Shown piece after piece: positions 36,728 to 48,172 of a stretch of DNA of 64,000 nt. The DNA comes from Fremontodendron californicum. Taxonomy: Eukaryota; Streptophyta; Magnoliopsida; Malvales; Malvaceae. Position 1 is the stretch's first letter, and each line of letters opens with the position of its first letter. Where the stretch lies: positions 10,000,001 to 10,064,000 of the forward strand of contig JAULJL010000035.1 of NCBI GenBank assembly GCA_030761205.1. Direction: 5' to 3'. Made by a program: the position numbers and the translations under genes. The notes beneath the pieces are model-generated. The model ran no database searches. It had not been told where the DNA came from and saw only the letters and a program-made list of their open reading frames with translations.

Positions 36728-37356
36728 TGTTGGATATCAATGTTTTATTTTGAGTGTATATATACGAAATACGTATTCCAATACGTAGGTTATCATAATT
36801 AGATACACGGTGTATAATTAAGGTACACAATTGATATCATGTTTGAATGAAAATTAATCTCAAAGGTACCCACTTGAAGAGGAAGAAATCTGATCATTAC
36901 ATGTCTGTTCGGACCAATTTTATTCCAAAGGATGTGTCTGTTCTGATCAAACAGGTTCCATCCAATTGATGTGTCTTTTCCGAACAGGTTCTTTGGCTCC
37001 TATAAATACAGACTTCCTGTGTCTATATTATTAAAAAAAAAAAAAAAAAAAAAAACTAATTCACCAAAATATTCCTGTCTTCTGAGAGAGAGACTTCAAC
37101 ATTCTTCTGTTCGCCGTGTTGCATCCGAGTGTGCTCTCATTTGCAACGTATATCGAGGAAACCTGGGAGACGATTTGCATCGATACTGTAAGCACCTTAG
37201 ACAGGCAAAAAACGTCTTAAGGTTAGAGGTCCAACCTTGACTCGATATTGATTTTTTCAAATCAATTCCTGTAAGTGTCTTTATATTCGATTTTGTATTA
37301 CTGTTCTTATATTTATATTCTGTTTATAAGTAGTATATAGCAAATATTTTCCAACA
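36728..37356 (+). repeat. 5' LTR of the Copia element
   Basis: 629 bp, TGTTGG...CCAACA. A TATAAATA box near 36999 follows repeated TGTCTGTTC-type motifs. A 21-A run lies near 37033-37053. No standard tRNA-iMet PBS follows; instead CTTAAGACGTTTTTT (37359 on) is the reverse complement of AAAAAACGTCTTAAG at 37207-37221 inside the LTR. Confidence 0.93.
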
Positions 37357-39163
37357 TTCTTAAGACGTTTTTTTTTTGTTTGGTTTTTCATATTTGTTAT
37401 ATACTGTTTGCTTATATATCTTTTATATATATATAATATATAGACGTTAACTTACTGTTTGTGATATATTCTTTTATATTTCTTAAACAAACAGTATATA
37501 TTTGATTACGTTGTATATATCTTGATGCTTCATTGCATTTGTTTCAATTGTTACCATGGATGATGGTATTATCCATTTGAATTTGTTCATATCTGTCTTC
37601 TCAAAACATTTTGCTAATCGGCGTCTTTAACCGGCGTCTTCAATGTTTTATACCGTTTGGTTGGTGAGAATGAGAAAGTGTTAGTAAAGTTCGAAAAATA
37701 TTTTTATATTTTATATGTCCCGTACATTCTGTATGTGGTTCATTTTTTTTTAGTTTGACACTATGGAATCATGCATGGAACTTTTGGTTAATTGTAAGAG
37801 TTGTGGCTTTATTATTACTTTGTAATTTATAATGTTTCTTGGCTTTGTTGTCTTACGTGATGACATTTTTAAGGATTCTTTGCTTGCCTTTTTTGAGTTG
37901 GTGGGTTTTCAATATGAGAAGAAAAACATTTTTTTTTCTTTTCTGATTGTTTCGGTTATGCCGCTTGGTTTTAAGGGTTAAAGGCTTGTTATTTTTTCTG
38001 ATTGATTCGGTCATTGTGAGAAGGTAATAGGAGCCGCCGCTTCATGCAAGGTTTTTTATGGCTTGTTGTTTTTCTGCTTTGAAATTGGGTTTTTCTTTAA
38101 GGGGTTTATTATTGAAAGAAAAATAAAGGAAAATAGTTTTCTTTAGATATAATAAACCGAAAACAAAGCAGAAAAATTAACAAGTCAAATATATATTTTG
38201 TGATATATATATATATATTATATATATAGTATACGATATATATTGCTGCTTCTTTGTTTGCATATATATAAATTTATTGTGTTATATATGCTATTTGTGA
38301 TCATATATATTGTTTGTAATATATTGTGATATATTATATATATATATATAATATATGTATACTTTGGTATAATTTTCTTGTTTTATTCCAACAATAAATC
38401 AAGGACTTCATTATACGGGACATTGGCTTTATTTCTTGGTTCGGTGGCTTTCTCAAAGCCAAAGCCGTTTGTGTAGGGCCCCTCCATATGTCTTTTAGAC
38501 TGAACCGAGCCAACGTTTCTTACTGAAATATAGTCGAATGCCCTTTATTAGTATTACATTTGTCACATATTTATATATACTTTGCTAGATTATTTCTGTC
38601 AGCATGGTTATATGTGTTGTTATAACATGTTTATAACAATATTGTGCTACTGTATCTTATATATATATATTGTTACATATATATATTTTATTGGTTGAGA
38701 GCATATATATTTGTTATATATATATATTAGTTAGTAATATATATTTTTGTGAAAATATATATTTGTAATATATATATATATATATTTTGTGAACAATATA
38801 TTTGTTGTGAACAATTTTTGTTAATTACACTACTTTGTATTAGTAGAGTAGTTATTCTGTTTTAGTTTCATTATGGTTGTTGAATATATATATATATATA
38901 TATGCTTACTTTGTAATTTATATATATTGGCAATTGTGAGATATATTTATGTGAGATATGATAAATCGGGTAATACTGCGTTTGAATATATATATGTTTA
39001 TATATTGGCAGCATAGTTATTTTTATCATATATATTTGTGAATATATATATATATATTACTTACTGTTTTGTAATATATATTTAGTGTGAAAATATATAT
39101 ATATTTGTAATATATATATAGTTGATTCTTTTATTTTTTTATTATTATTTTTTTTAATAACAT
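37357..39163 (+). other. AT-rich leader of the Copia element
   Basis: About 1.8 kb between LTR and gag with no coding frame. From about 38190 it is dominated by TATATA microsatellites and variants of TTTGTGATATATAT. It is unusually long for a Copia leader, perhaps through microsatellite growth. Confidence 0.65.
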
Positions 39164-40010
39164 ATGGTTGAACGATCTACCGGTAATACACCTGTAGCGC
39201 CACTGCAAACTACATGTTACACATGGTGAGAGGCTCGAGAAGTTCAGTGGTATGGACTTCAAAAGTTGGTAGCATAAGATGCTGTTTTATTTGACCACTC
39301 TGAACCTAACCAGGTTCTTACGGGAGGAGGCCCCGGTTCCTAAAGAGGGAGAGACCGATACTACGGTCGTAGCCTCGGTGGAAGCATAAAAACATTCTGA
39401 CTTCCTATGCAAGAACTATATCCTCAACGGATTGGACAACACGTTATACAACGTGTATAGTCTGATCAAGACAGCTAAAGAGCTATGGGAGTCCTTAGAG
39501 AGAAAATACAGAATCGAGAATGCAGGCACAAAGAAATTTGTGATTGACCGGTTTCTGGATTTCAAAATGGTGGACTCAAAAACCGTGAGTAGTCAAGTCC
39601 AAAAGTATCAGTTGATCCTCCATGAGATTGATACCGAAAGAATGATTCTTAGTGAATCATTTGAGACAGTGGCTTTGATAGAGAAATTAACTCCTTCGTG
39701 AAAAGATTTCAAGAACTATCTAAAGCACAAGAGAAAGGAAATGACCTTAGAGGACTTGATTATCCGGTTAAGAATCGAGGAGGATAACTATGGTTCAGAA
39801 AATAGGGTTAAAGCTCAGATCATGGAAGCCAAGGCAAATGTTGTAGAATATTTGCACAAGACCAACCAGAGGAAATTTGTTGGTTCTAGTTCTTCCCAAG
39901 CTAATAAAGGGAACGGGTTTCAAAAAGTTCACGGGAACTTGTTTCGCATGTAACAAGCCCGGTCATTGAGCAAAGGACAGACGTCAAAACAAGAAAAAGA
40001 GCTCAAGCCA
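39164..40010 (+). pseudogene. Copia gag remnant (UBN2-type)
   Basis: ATG at 39164 is followed by a frameshift. The frame then carries EKFSGMDFKSW-type sequence with stops, an open part at 39432-39701 containing LIKTAKELWESLERKYR and FLDFKMVDSKTVSSQVQKY, and, after a stop, a part at 39741-39953 containing MTLEDLIIRLRIEEDN. This is the UBN2/Copia Gag pattern. The zinc knuckle follows as CFACNKPGH but its next residue is a stop and the final cysteine is arginine. It is clearly inactive. Confidence 0.85.
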
Positions 40011-40057
40011 ACTTAGTTGATGATAATAAGATTGAGCTCGCTATTGTTGTGTAACAA

Positions 40058-42050
40058 ATGAACATGGTAGGAAACCCTAAGACATGGTGGGTTTATACCG
40101 GTGTCACTTGTCACTTTTGTTCTGATAGAAAGAGTTTGTCCGAGTTTATAAAAGCAATATTTATGAGAAACTCTTCGATTTACAAGGTACGAGGCCATGA
40201 GGTGGTGCTCAAGATGACATCTGTTAAAGAACTAACTTTGAACAATGTGGTTCATGTTCCTGAAATTTGTAAGAATTTGGTTTCCAGCTCTCTGTTGAGC
40301 AAGAACGAGTTCAGACTCGTATTTGAATCTGATAAATTTGTACTCACCAAAAGTGGTATGTTTGTGAGTAGAGGATATTTATGTAATAGTTGCTGTGCCA
40401 AAGAACATAAATAATAATTAAATTATTTCTTATGTTTATTTGGTGGTATCCTCTAACATATGGCATGATAGATAAGGTCATTGTTTTACAAGACCTTGCA
40501 AAGAATCAGCAATTTGGATTTGGATTTGCTTCAGCAAATTTTTTTTGATAAAAAATCACAAATGGAAAATTTGTATAGAATCCAAATTAGCTATGGCTCA
40601 TTTCTATTCGGTAGAAAGAATAAGTAAACCTCTAGATTTAATTCACACTGATTTATGTGACTTAAAGTTTGTACAAACTAGAGGTGATAAAAAGATATTG
40701 TTATGTCTATTTGCTAAGAAGCAAAGACGAGACCTTTAAAGTTTTTAAAACTCTTTAAAAATGAGGTTGAAAATCAACTAAGTAAGATAATAAGGAGTGA
40801 TAAAGGTGGTGAATATGGTTCATTATTTAATGAATTCTGTTCAGAAAATGGTTTCATCCATTAAACCACTGCTCCTTATTCATCTCAACAAAATGGTATT
40901 GCATAATGCAAGAACCGAACGTTGAATGAAATGATGAACGCTTTGTTGATAAGTTCAGGGTTACCTCAGAACTTGTGGGGGAGGCTATTTTAATAGCTAA
41001 TTATATTTTAAATAAAATATCCCACAAGAAATTAGACAAGACACCATATGAATTATGGAAGGGTCAAAGACCATCCTAAAAATACATGAAAGTGTAGGGG
41101 TGTCTTGCGAAGGTATAAGTTTCTCCGACTTAAAAGGTCATGATAGGACCTAGAATTGTATTCGGTACATTATTTGATGGGATCATTACCTAGTCCTTGA
41201 GGGCAAGAGAAGGAAATGTGAGAAAATGTCAACTTTATGCAACAAGGATACTTAGGTATGATCTTGTCGTCAATGAGGGTATCGACATAGTAAGTGGGGA
41301 AGAGTGACATGGTATGGTATCGGCATGCCTTGGTGCTACCATGACTACCCCGTTGTGAAGCGGAGGATGAAACCTTGACCATGAGATCAATGATCCTTGA
41401 TGGTGCCAAGAGTGGCACAGACCCTGAAAGTAAACCATTAGGTTGTAAATGAATGTAAAGACATAACATACTCAGTTAGCAAACTGAGTAAATTTACAAG
41501 TATTCTTGGAAAGGATACTGGATGGCCATTGTGGGGGTACTTAGATATTTAAGATACACCTAATGTTATGGACTGCACTACACAAGATATCCAGATGCAA
41601 AATGGATATTCAATACTAAAGATTTCAAATCCACTAACGGATTTATCTTTATTATTGGAGAAGCTGCAGTATTTTGGAAATCTTCTAAACAAACGTGAAT
41701 AGCCAGATTTACCATGGTATTTGAAGTTATAGCTTTAGATAAAGCTGGAGAAGAAGCGCAATGGCTTCGAAAGTTTAGAAGATATTCCAATTTGGCCGAA
41801 ACCCGTGCCTGCAATTTATATACATTGCGATTGCCAATCTGCAATTGGTAGGGCACAGAGTTGTTTATAACGGTAAATCTCAACACATTCGTTGAAGACA
41901 TAATACCGTTAGACAGTTGCTCTCAAATGAAATTATCTCTTTTGATAATGTAAAATCAAAGGATAATATTGCGGATCCGCTTACGAAAAGTTTTAATAAG
42001 AGAGCAAGTATATCATCGAGGGGAATGGGTCTTAAGCCTATAAATTAAAG
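40058..42050 (+). pseudogene. Copia pol remnant: protease, integrase, RNase H; RT core missing
   Basis: 40058-40414 reads like a Copia protease, but the catalytic Asp position is Tyr (WWVYTGVT), followed by LNNVVHVPEICKNLVSSSLL. Integrase pieces follow: LDLIHTDLCDLK (about 40630), IRSDKGGEYG (about 40795) and NRTLNEMMNALLISSGLPQN (about 40910). A stop occupies the position of the usual catalytic Glu before KNRT. INT-like sequence ends near 41160. About 41165-41460 shows no RT similarity. From about 41470 the frame resumes in the RT end and RNase H-like region (DANWISDT-type, degenerate) ending with NIADPLTKSFNKRA near 41990. Multiple frameshifts and stops are present. Confidence 0.85.
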
Positions 42051-42637
42051 TTACATAGTGGAAACCCAACCTAGCTGACTGGAGATCCCAAGATCTAGGT
42101 TTAAAAGGGACAACTAAATTATGTAACTGAGTGTAAGCACTAAAAGAGTTAAACACTCTTATCCATTCCTATGATGATTTAGTGCTGCCTGCAAATAAGG
42201 CAGGATAAGCTATGCTTTTAATGATTCTTATATCTTGATAAATAATCAAGTGGGGTATTGCAGGATACTCTTAATGAGCAATCACCTATTATGAGTAAGA
42301 AACGTGGCCACTTCTATGAGAATTGATCAGGCTAAATTCTCTAGAGTACTCATAAGAAACCAGGAAGTGTCCGAGGCCAAAATGGACACAACCGTGAGAA
42401 CCGAAGATGTTCGAAGGGGAATTGTGTGATAATTATTGTCTTGGTTTACACTAAAGGCTGAATAGTTCAAGACATCATGTTCACTAGTTAGCCGAGTAAA
42501 TCCGATAATTATTCACTATGGAAGGTTCAAAGCCAAAAGCTACCTATCTTGATGCAATTACTCTTCAAAGAAAGTCTCTCTCAAACTTCAAATCAGTTCA
42601 TCGTTTTAATCAGATAATTTCCATTCATGTGGGGGAT

Positions 42638-43258
42638 TGTTGGATATCAATGTTTTATTTTGAGTGTATATATACGAAATACGTATTCCAATACGTAGGT
42701 TATCGTAATTAGATACACGGTGTATAATTAAGGTACACAATTGATATCATGTTTGAATGAAAATTAATCTCAAAGGTACCCACTTGAAGAGGAATAAGTC
42801 TGATCATTACATGTCTGTTCGGACCAATTTTATTCCAAAGGATGTGTCTGTTCTGATCAAACAGGTTCCATCCAATTGATGTGTCTTTTCAGAACAGGTT
42901 CTTTGGCTCCTATAAATACAGACTTCCTGTGTCTATATTATTAAAAAAAAAAAAAACCTAATTCACCAAAATATTCCTGTCTTCTGAGAGAGAGACTTCA
43001 ACATTCTTCTGTTCACCGTGTTGCATCCGAGTGTGCTCTCATTTGCAACGTATATCGAGGAAACCTGGGAGACGATTTGCATCGATACTGTAAGCACCTT
43101 AGACAGGCAAAAAACGTCTTAAGGTTAGAGGTCCAACCTTGACTCGATATTGATTTTTTCAAATCAATTCCTGTAAGTGTCTTTATATTCGATTTTGTAT
43201 TACTCTTCTTATATTTATATTCTGTTTATAAGTAGTATATAGCAAATATTTTCCAACA
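42638..43258 (+). repeat. 3' LTR of the Copia element
   Basis: 621 bp, preceded by the polypurine-type tract GTGGGGGATT (42629-42638 region), as usual in Copia elements. It differs from the 5' LTR mainly in a shorter poly-A (about 13) and about six base changes. Confidence 0.93.
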
Positions 43259-43519
43259 TCTTCATCATCGTTCTCTAGTGAGTCATTGGATGGGGCTGGT
43301 GCGTGTTTAAACCCATTATAGGCGAAAGCCACGCTATTCGCAGAACAAGATCCTTGGGAATGGCAAATTAGCCGAGTGGGCCCTAGCCTTCCGGGGAGTC
43401 TCATTTCGAGTTAAGGTTCAAATGATACATGGAGAGAGATGATTTAAATTTCTTATCATCTTGACCGGAGGATCACGATAAGTAGAATTTAAATTTAAAC
43501 ATCCCTAGTGGAGTCGCCA
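43259..43519 (-). pseudogene. Old Gypsy leader/gag fragment, right part, with tRNA-Arg PBS
   Basis: The complement of 43503-43519 is TGGCGACTCCACTAGGG, a PBS of the tRNA-Arg type, nearly the same as that of the 19.9-kb element (8600-8616). Leader sequence follows on the minus strand down to the Copia insertion at 43258, with a short frame (43183-43404) crossing into the Copia LTR. This marks an older, minus-strand Gypsy element into which the Copia element jumped. Confidence 0.6.
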
Positions 43520-43520
43520 T

Positions 43521-43796
43521 TGTGAGCAGTGCTTGTAGCTTTAATGCTGATCCTGGATCGATTAGAAGTCGCTACTTGATTTATTTATATTTCAGGAATG
43601 AAGGTCGGTTTCAAGGCCATAGTCTCTTCTTTATCAGAGAACCTCGTTCGGAGATTTGAGTACGAAATATAGGAGGAAACATAGCTCCTAATCTGGTATG
43701 GGATAAACCTAACCTCTACTCTTCCACTTCAGATCATAATTCCTTCATGCTTACAAATTAAAGAGTATATATCACCAGTAATCCTAATGTCCTACA
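43521..43796 (-). repeat. Possible LTR of the old Gypsy element
   Basis: On the minus strand the sequence before the PBS ends ...GCTCACA, suitable for an LTR end. TGTAGGACATTAGG at 43796 is a possible LTR start, which would make a 276-bp LTR. The second LTR is not visible, so the outer limit is uncertain. Confidence 0.35.
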
Positions 43797-44230
43797 TTTA
43801 TGAACAGTTTATTGTACCATATTTTCACACATGTATCTAAAGATATACATGTAGATTGGCAACCTTGGATGATCTATCGACCATTGAATGACATAGTACA
43901 TTCAATATGGTACTTAAATTGTACAATAAGAATAATGAAAAAAAAAATCAGAATAAGAATAAGAATCCTTACTATAAATATGAGGTTTTTTTTTGGATGG
44001 AGAGGCCATCCACGTCTCCAAATACTGTTCATTTTTTTAATTAAAAATTATAATAGTTAAGAGTTAAAAAAATATTGTGAGAAAGAAAGCTAAGAATGAG
44101 TGTACAGTCAAAGTCAAAGGGTCACTTTTTTGTTTTATTTTTTATTTTGAATTAAAAAAATAGATTAAGAGTGCAAAAAAAATTAATGAGAAAAAAAGCT
44201 AAGGCTATGCACGTGTAAAGGATATTCCTA
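43797..44230. other. Intergenic DNA
   Basis: No gene supported. Two similar segments, GTGAGAAAGAAAGCTAAGAAT (about 44076) and ATGAGAAAAAAAGCTAAGGC (about 44185), suggest a short degenerate duplication. Confidence 0.4.
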
Positions 44231-45819
44231 TTCTCAAGTTTGCTTAATTGTCTCTCCCTTCTGTTTCTTCTACTGTATTGTGCCTCCCACTTTTCTCTTT
44301 ATTCTTGCCATTTACTTCACGCCTTTTTCAACTTTTCCCATCATGCAATTTGGCAAAACAGTCAAAAGGAAATCAAAAGAAGAGACAATGAGGAATTCGT
44401 AGCAAATAAAAAAATTTATACTGACCAAAAACACTGTGTTATTGTACGGTCGCCACTCATACTATGCCCCTAACCAATCTGCTTTTCTAACCATTTTCAC
44501 CCGCCAACACTCTTGCCTGTCTAATTTCCTGACCCCGTTCCCTTTTTGCAGTCCCGATTTCTTCACTGACCCTGATTTGCTGCTACCCTTTTAGTGGGTT
44601 TTAGTCAAATCTCCTGTTTGCTTTTGGGAGCCCTTTGCAAGCTAGCCATTCTATCCCATCTTCAAGGTTGGTTTCTCTATTTTATTTTTTGCTCAAGAAT
44701 TGCTCATTTTTTCGGCCTTCTCCTTTTCCCAACTTATCAAAAAAAAAAAAAGCATTCATCCTTTTTTTTTTCCTTGCCAATATGGTTTGCCGATTGCGTT
44801 GGTTCTGTGCCCTCTCAGGTTGTTAAAATGTGTTCTTATTTTGTGGTGCTCTGATTGTCGCTTGCATTTTCACTACCCTTGCTCAGCTTATCTACTTCTT
44901 TTTTCAAGAGAGTCATTGCTGCTTTGTTTAGGTTATTATCACTGATGTTGGAATCTGTTTTTTTGGATGTCCTGTACTTTGATTGGATTTCTTTTTTCTC
45001 TTGGTTATGCTATCTAATAACTTTAAGTTTCTTTTTTGTTTGTATTTTGTGATTCACGTTTTCTCTTTTAGGTGAATACAATTGTTACATGCTTTGATTC
45101 ATCTTTAAATTATCTTTTTTTTGTGCTTTAGCCTAGAAATTCCTTCTGTTTTTTTACGTTATGTCCTTCCTGGAACTGATGTTTGTTTGATGATTGGTTT
45201 ATAGGTCTTCCTATCTTTCATTGATTCGGCTTTTAGATTATTGAACCTGATCCATTTTCTTCTCTCTAGTGTTATTTCTTTTTTTTTGTGTGGTACGTCT
45301 TACTCTCATTCTCTCTAATAGTTTTGTATTCCTTATCTTTTTCTGTTTTACATTCTGTTGTTGTTGTATGTCTTAAGCAACAAGACCTCGCTTCTAAACT
45401 TAAGGTTTTTACTGTTTATAGTTTTAATTCACCAAATTACATAACCGTAATATTTACCTTAAGATATTTTTTCTTTTCCAGCAAGCACTTTTTTTTTTCT
45501 TTCTATTCTCATTTTCACTATTCATGGAGGCCGGGAAGTTTTTGCAAGGATTCTTTTGGTGGCGACAATGGCCTAATGTACTAAGGTGTATAAGTGGAAT
45601 GTTGTTAGTCTGCCATATCTTATGTTTTTTCTATGTTAATCTTATTCCATCCTACATTAGCTATCATGATATAACATTCCTATAATTGTTCTATATTGAC
45701 TGGATCAGTTTTGTTGTTTTACTGATTCGTTCTCCAAAGCTTTAATAATGCATAAGGATTATACTAAATATATATGTAGTGTCTTAACCTTTATAAATGT
45801 AAAAATGCCAATCTTGCAG

Positions 45820-45892
45820 GAAACCATTCACATGCGTGACTTTGCTGTGGGGTTAAGCCAACAATTAAATGGATCGATAATACCTTTAGAAC
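45820..45892 (+). pseudogene. Candidate exon of an unidentified gene fragment (73 nt)
   Basis: Bounded by ATCTTGCAG acceptor and GTAAGTGC donor, a near-consensus plant 5' splice site. Read in the frame that stays open, it encodes ETIHMRDFAVGLSQQLNGSI and a few more residues. Joined to the 23-nt exon at 46220-46242, it keeps one open frame of exactly 32 codons. I do not recognise the protein. A short upstream frame at about 45523-45585 beginning MEAGKFLQGFFWW may or may not belong to it. No complete gene is visible. Confidence 0.4.
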
Positions 45893-46219
45893 GTAAGTGC
45901 ATACATTCATTAGCAATCATTATGTTATACATCATCTTGCGGTTGCTGTCTGAATGGCTTGAATTCAGTTTTATGAGCTCCTGATGAACTAAAGTGCAAA
46001 ACTTTTGCTGGAATGTTGAAATTTGTATTTTACTGCTGTTGATATTTCCTTATTATTATAAACTATCAACAGTTTGGATTTTATATTAAATATAGTATAA
46101 CATGAGATGAAATGATATGATATGATACATTTTAATACAGTATAATATGTATATAGATATGCATGATATTCTAGATGACTGGAATTTATCCTAAAATGAT
46201 TGGGTTCTCTTCTTAACAG

Positions 46220-46242
46220 GTTCAAATCACATAATGTTGGAG
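46220..46242 (+). pseudogene. Candidate micro-exon following 45820-45892
   Basis: Bounded by TCTTAACAG and GTGAGCTA. The 23 nt restore the reading phase of the preceding exon (73+23=96), adding RSNHIMLE. Further exons could not be identified with confidence. Confidence 0.35.
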
Positions 46243-48172
46243 GTGAGCTATGTGTTTGAACATATTAAACTTGGACACATAGATGAAGTCTGAGACTAAG
46301 GTTAACATTTTGCTCATTTATTTCGGGAACGGATGTGGAATCCTCTTCGAATAATTGGTGTAATTTTTGAGTTTTCTTTTGAAATTTACAATTAAAATTG
46401 TTTTTTTTTTCCTACTGACTAGCATGACTTCACTTGAACTTAATTGAGGCTAGCTGTTTACTTCTTTGAAAGTTACTTCTCTAAAACTAAATATGCATGT
46501 TTCTCAAAAACTGTGAATTCCCTTTTTTTTTTTATTAAACTGTATATCTCATTTTTTTATTCATAGATTATGTTGATGTGAATATATATTTACAAGAAAT
46601 GGGGGATGAGGTATATTCATTATATGTCTACAATTATGCTTACTCATTTGTTAGCTAATGATGTTTATTGCAATACCTTTAAATGATATAACATTGAAGC
46701 TTAATCTATGTCCCATTGCAATTTTAGAAGCTTGAACATTTAGATGGGGTTCGGATTCCTTACTGACCCATGTTGTACAAATTTTAAGAGTTGGTTACAT
46801 TGCTTTTGATTTGATTCAAGTAATTTCTAATTGACAATAGTAATGTTGGAGGAATAATGGTCAAACAACTAAGTGGGCCATAAAACTACTGCTTTAGCTT
46901 AAGCTCATTCTTAGTTAATATTTCATAGCCAAAACTAGCCAACAGTTTTGACCAACAGTTTACTTGAGTTTGCTTAAACTTTTTTCAAATGATAAACTAA
47001 TAGTAAAAATATTGGCCTTATATTATAGTAAAAAACTTTTTTCAAATGATAAACAGAGCCAAATCACATTTCCAGGTTGGTTTTTTAATTTCCTTTTGTT
47101 TGTTTCTGCTACTTTTTCATATAATTGTTTTCTAAAAATTTTTGGGTATCTATTTATTTGGGATCAATTCATACCTTTAAGCATTTATTAGTCAAATGTG
47201 TTTCCAGTGTCAATTATTGGTTTTCAGAAACTTTCAGTTTTGATTTGGTTGCTATGAACTTGAATAAATGGCAATAAATCTTATTTGGAAATACAAGTTC
47301 GGATTGTACTATGAATTATTGGGATATGTATTATTGAGCTTTCTCTAAATTTCTACAGATTCCACACTGATTATGTAAAAGTTGGATACAGTTTGCAGCT
47401 AGCTTTGATACTTTTGCTGTTGCTATTGGTTTTGTTGCTTCTTTCATGTTCTGCTGTAGCCTGTAACAGACTTGCAAAAAATATCTTGGTGTAGGTTCTA
47501 TTTTTATGACATTTTACCTTGATTTGATTAATTTTTATAATATAACTCAAGGAAATTTATCTTTTTTTAAAGTTCTTTTTTGGTTTTTTTTTAATGAAAA
47601 AATTAACATAATATTGAATTTTATGGATCCAAGTTTTTTTTTTCTTTCTTTTTCTGTTAGTTAAACTATGATACAAGACACTAAAAATTGGTTTTTTGTT
47701 TTTACTTTCATACTTATGACAAATTCCATTGTTTTGTCTCACTTGATTTTTAAATGTCAAATTTTAGTATAAATATGGAATTTCACAACTCTCTTTTCAC
47801 TTTTCTGTTTTATTATTTAGTTAGGTAGGATTGATATATTTTTTTAAATCAACATTTCTCTTCTTTTTTCTTATCACACTTTGAGTTTTGTATAACTAAA
47901 CATTTTAAATTAAATTGATTTGGATCGAAACTGAAGCATGCAACAAAACTTTTAGTCTTGCAAGACTTTTTTCATCTCTTGATGAAATCAAGAACGATAA
48001 ACTTATTTGTTGTATGTAATTATTTTTTTAGTGATTCATTTCTTTCAACAAAATTTAATAAAATGATAATTAGAAGAAAAAAATTTTGATTCCTACATGA
48101 CTAAAATATCACTTGCTACATAACAATTACTGTCGTTGCAGTAGTCGCAGCGGAGCGCGGGTCTCCCTCTAG

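Larger units (their letters stand above)
36728..43258 (+). mobile_element. Defective 6.5-kb Ty1/Copia retrotransposon
   Basis: LTRs at 36728-37356 and 42638-43258 begin TGTTGGATATC and end TTCCAACA. TCTTC at 36723-36727 and 43259-43263 is a 5-bp target duplication. The internal region encodes remnants of Gag, protease, integrase and RNase H in Copia order, all with stops or frameshifts, and the RT core is absent. The LTRs differ by only about six substitutions and a poly-A length, so transposition is much younger than the coding decay suggests. It sits inside an older Gypsy fragment. Confidence 0.93.
44231..48172 (+). other. T-rich region with possible captured gene fragment; possible Helitron 3' end
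   Basis: This region looks like plant gene leader and intron sequence on the plus strand: C/T-rich, with many T runs and several splice-site-like motifs, but no long frame. Two small exons with good splice sites are listed separately. It ends in GCGGAGCGCGGGTCTCCC followed by CTAGT at 48169-48173, which resembles a Helitron 3' terminus (CTAG before T), though the hairpin stem is weak. I could not fix a 5' end. Confidence 0.35.
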
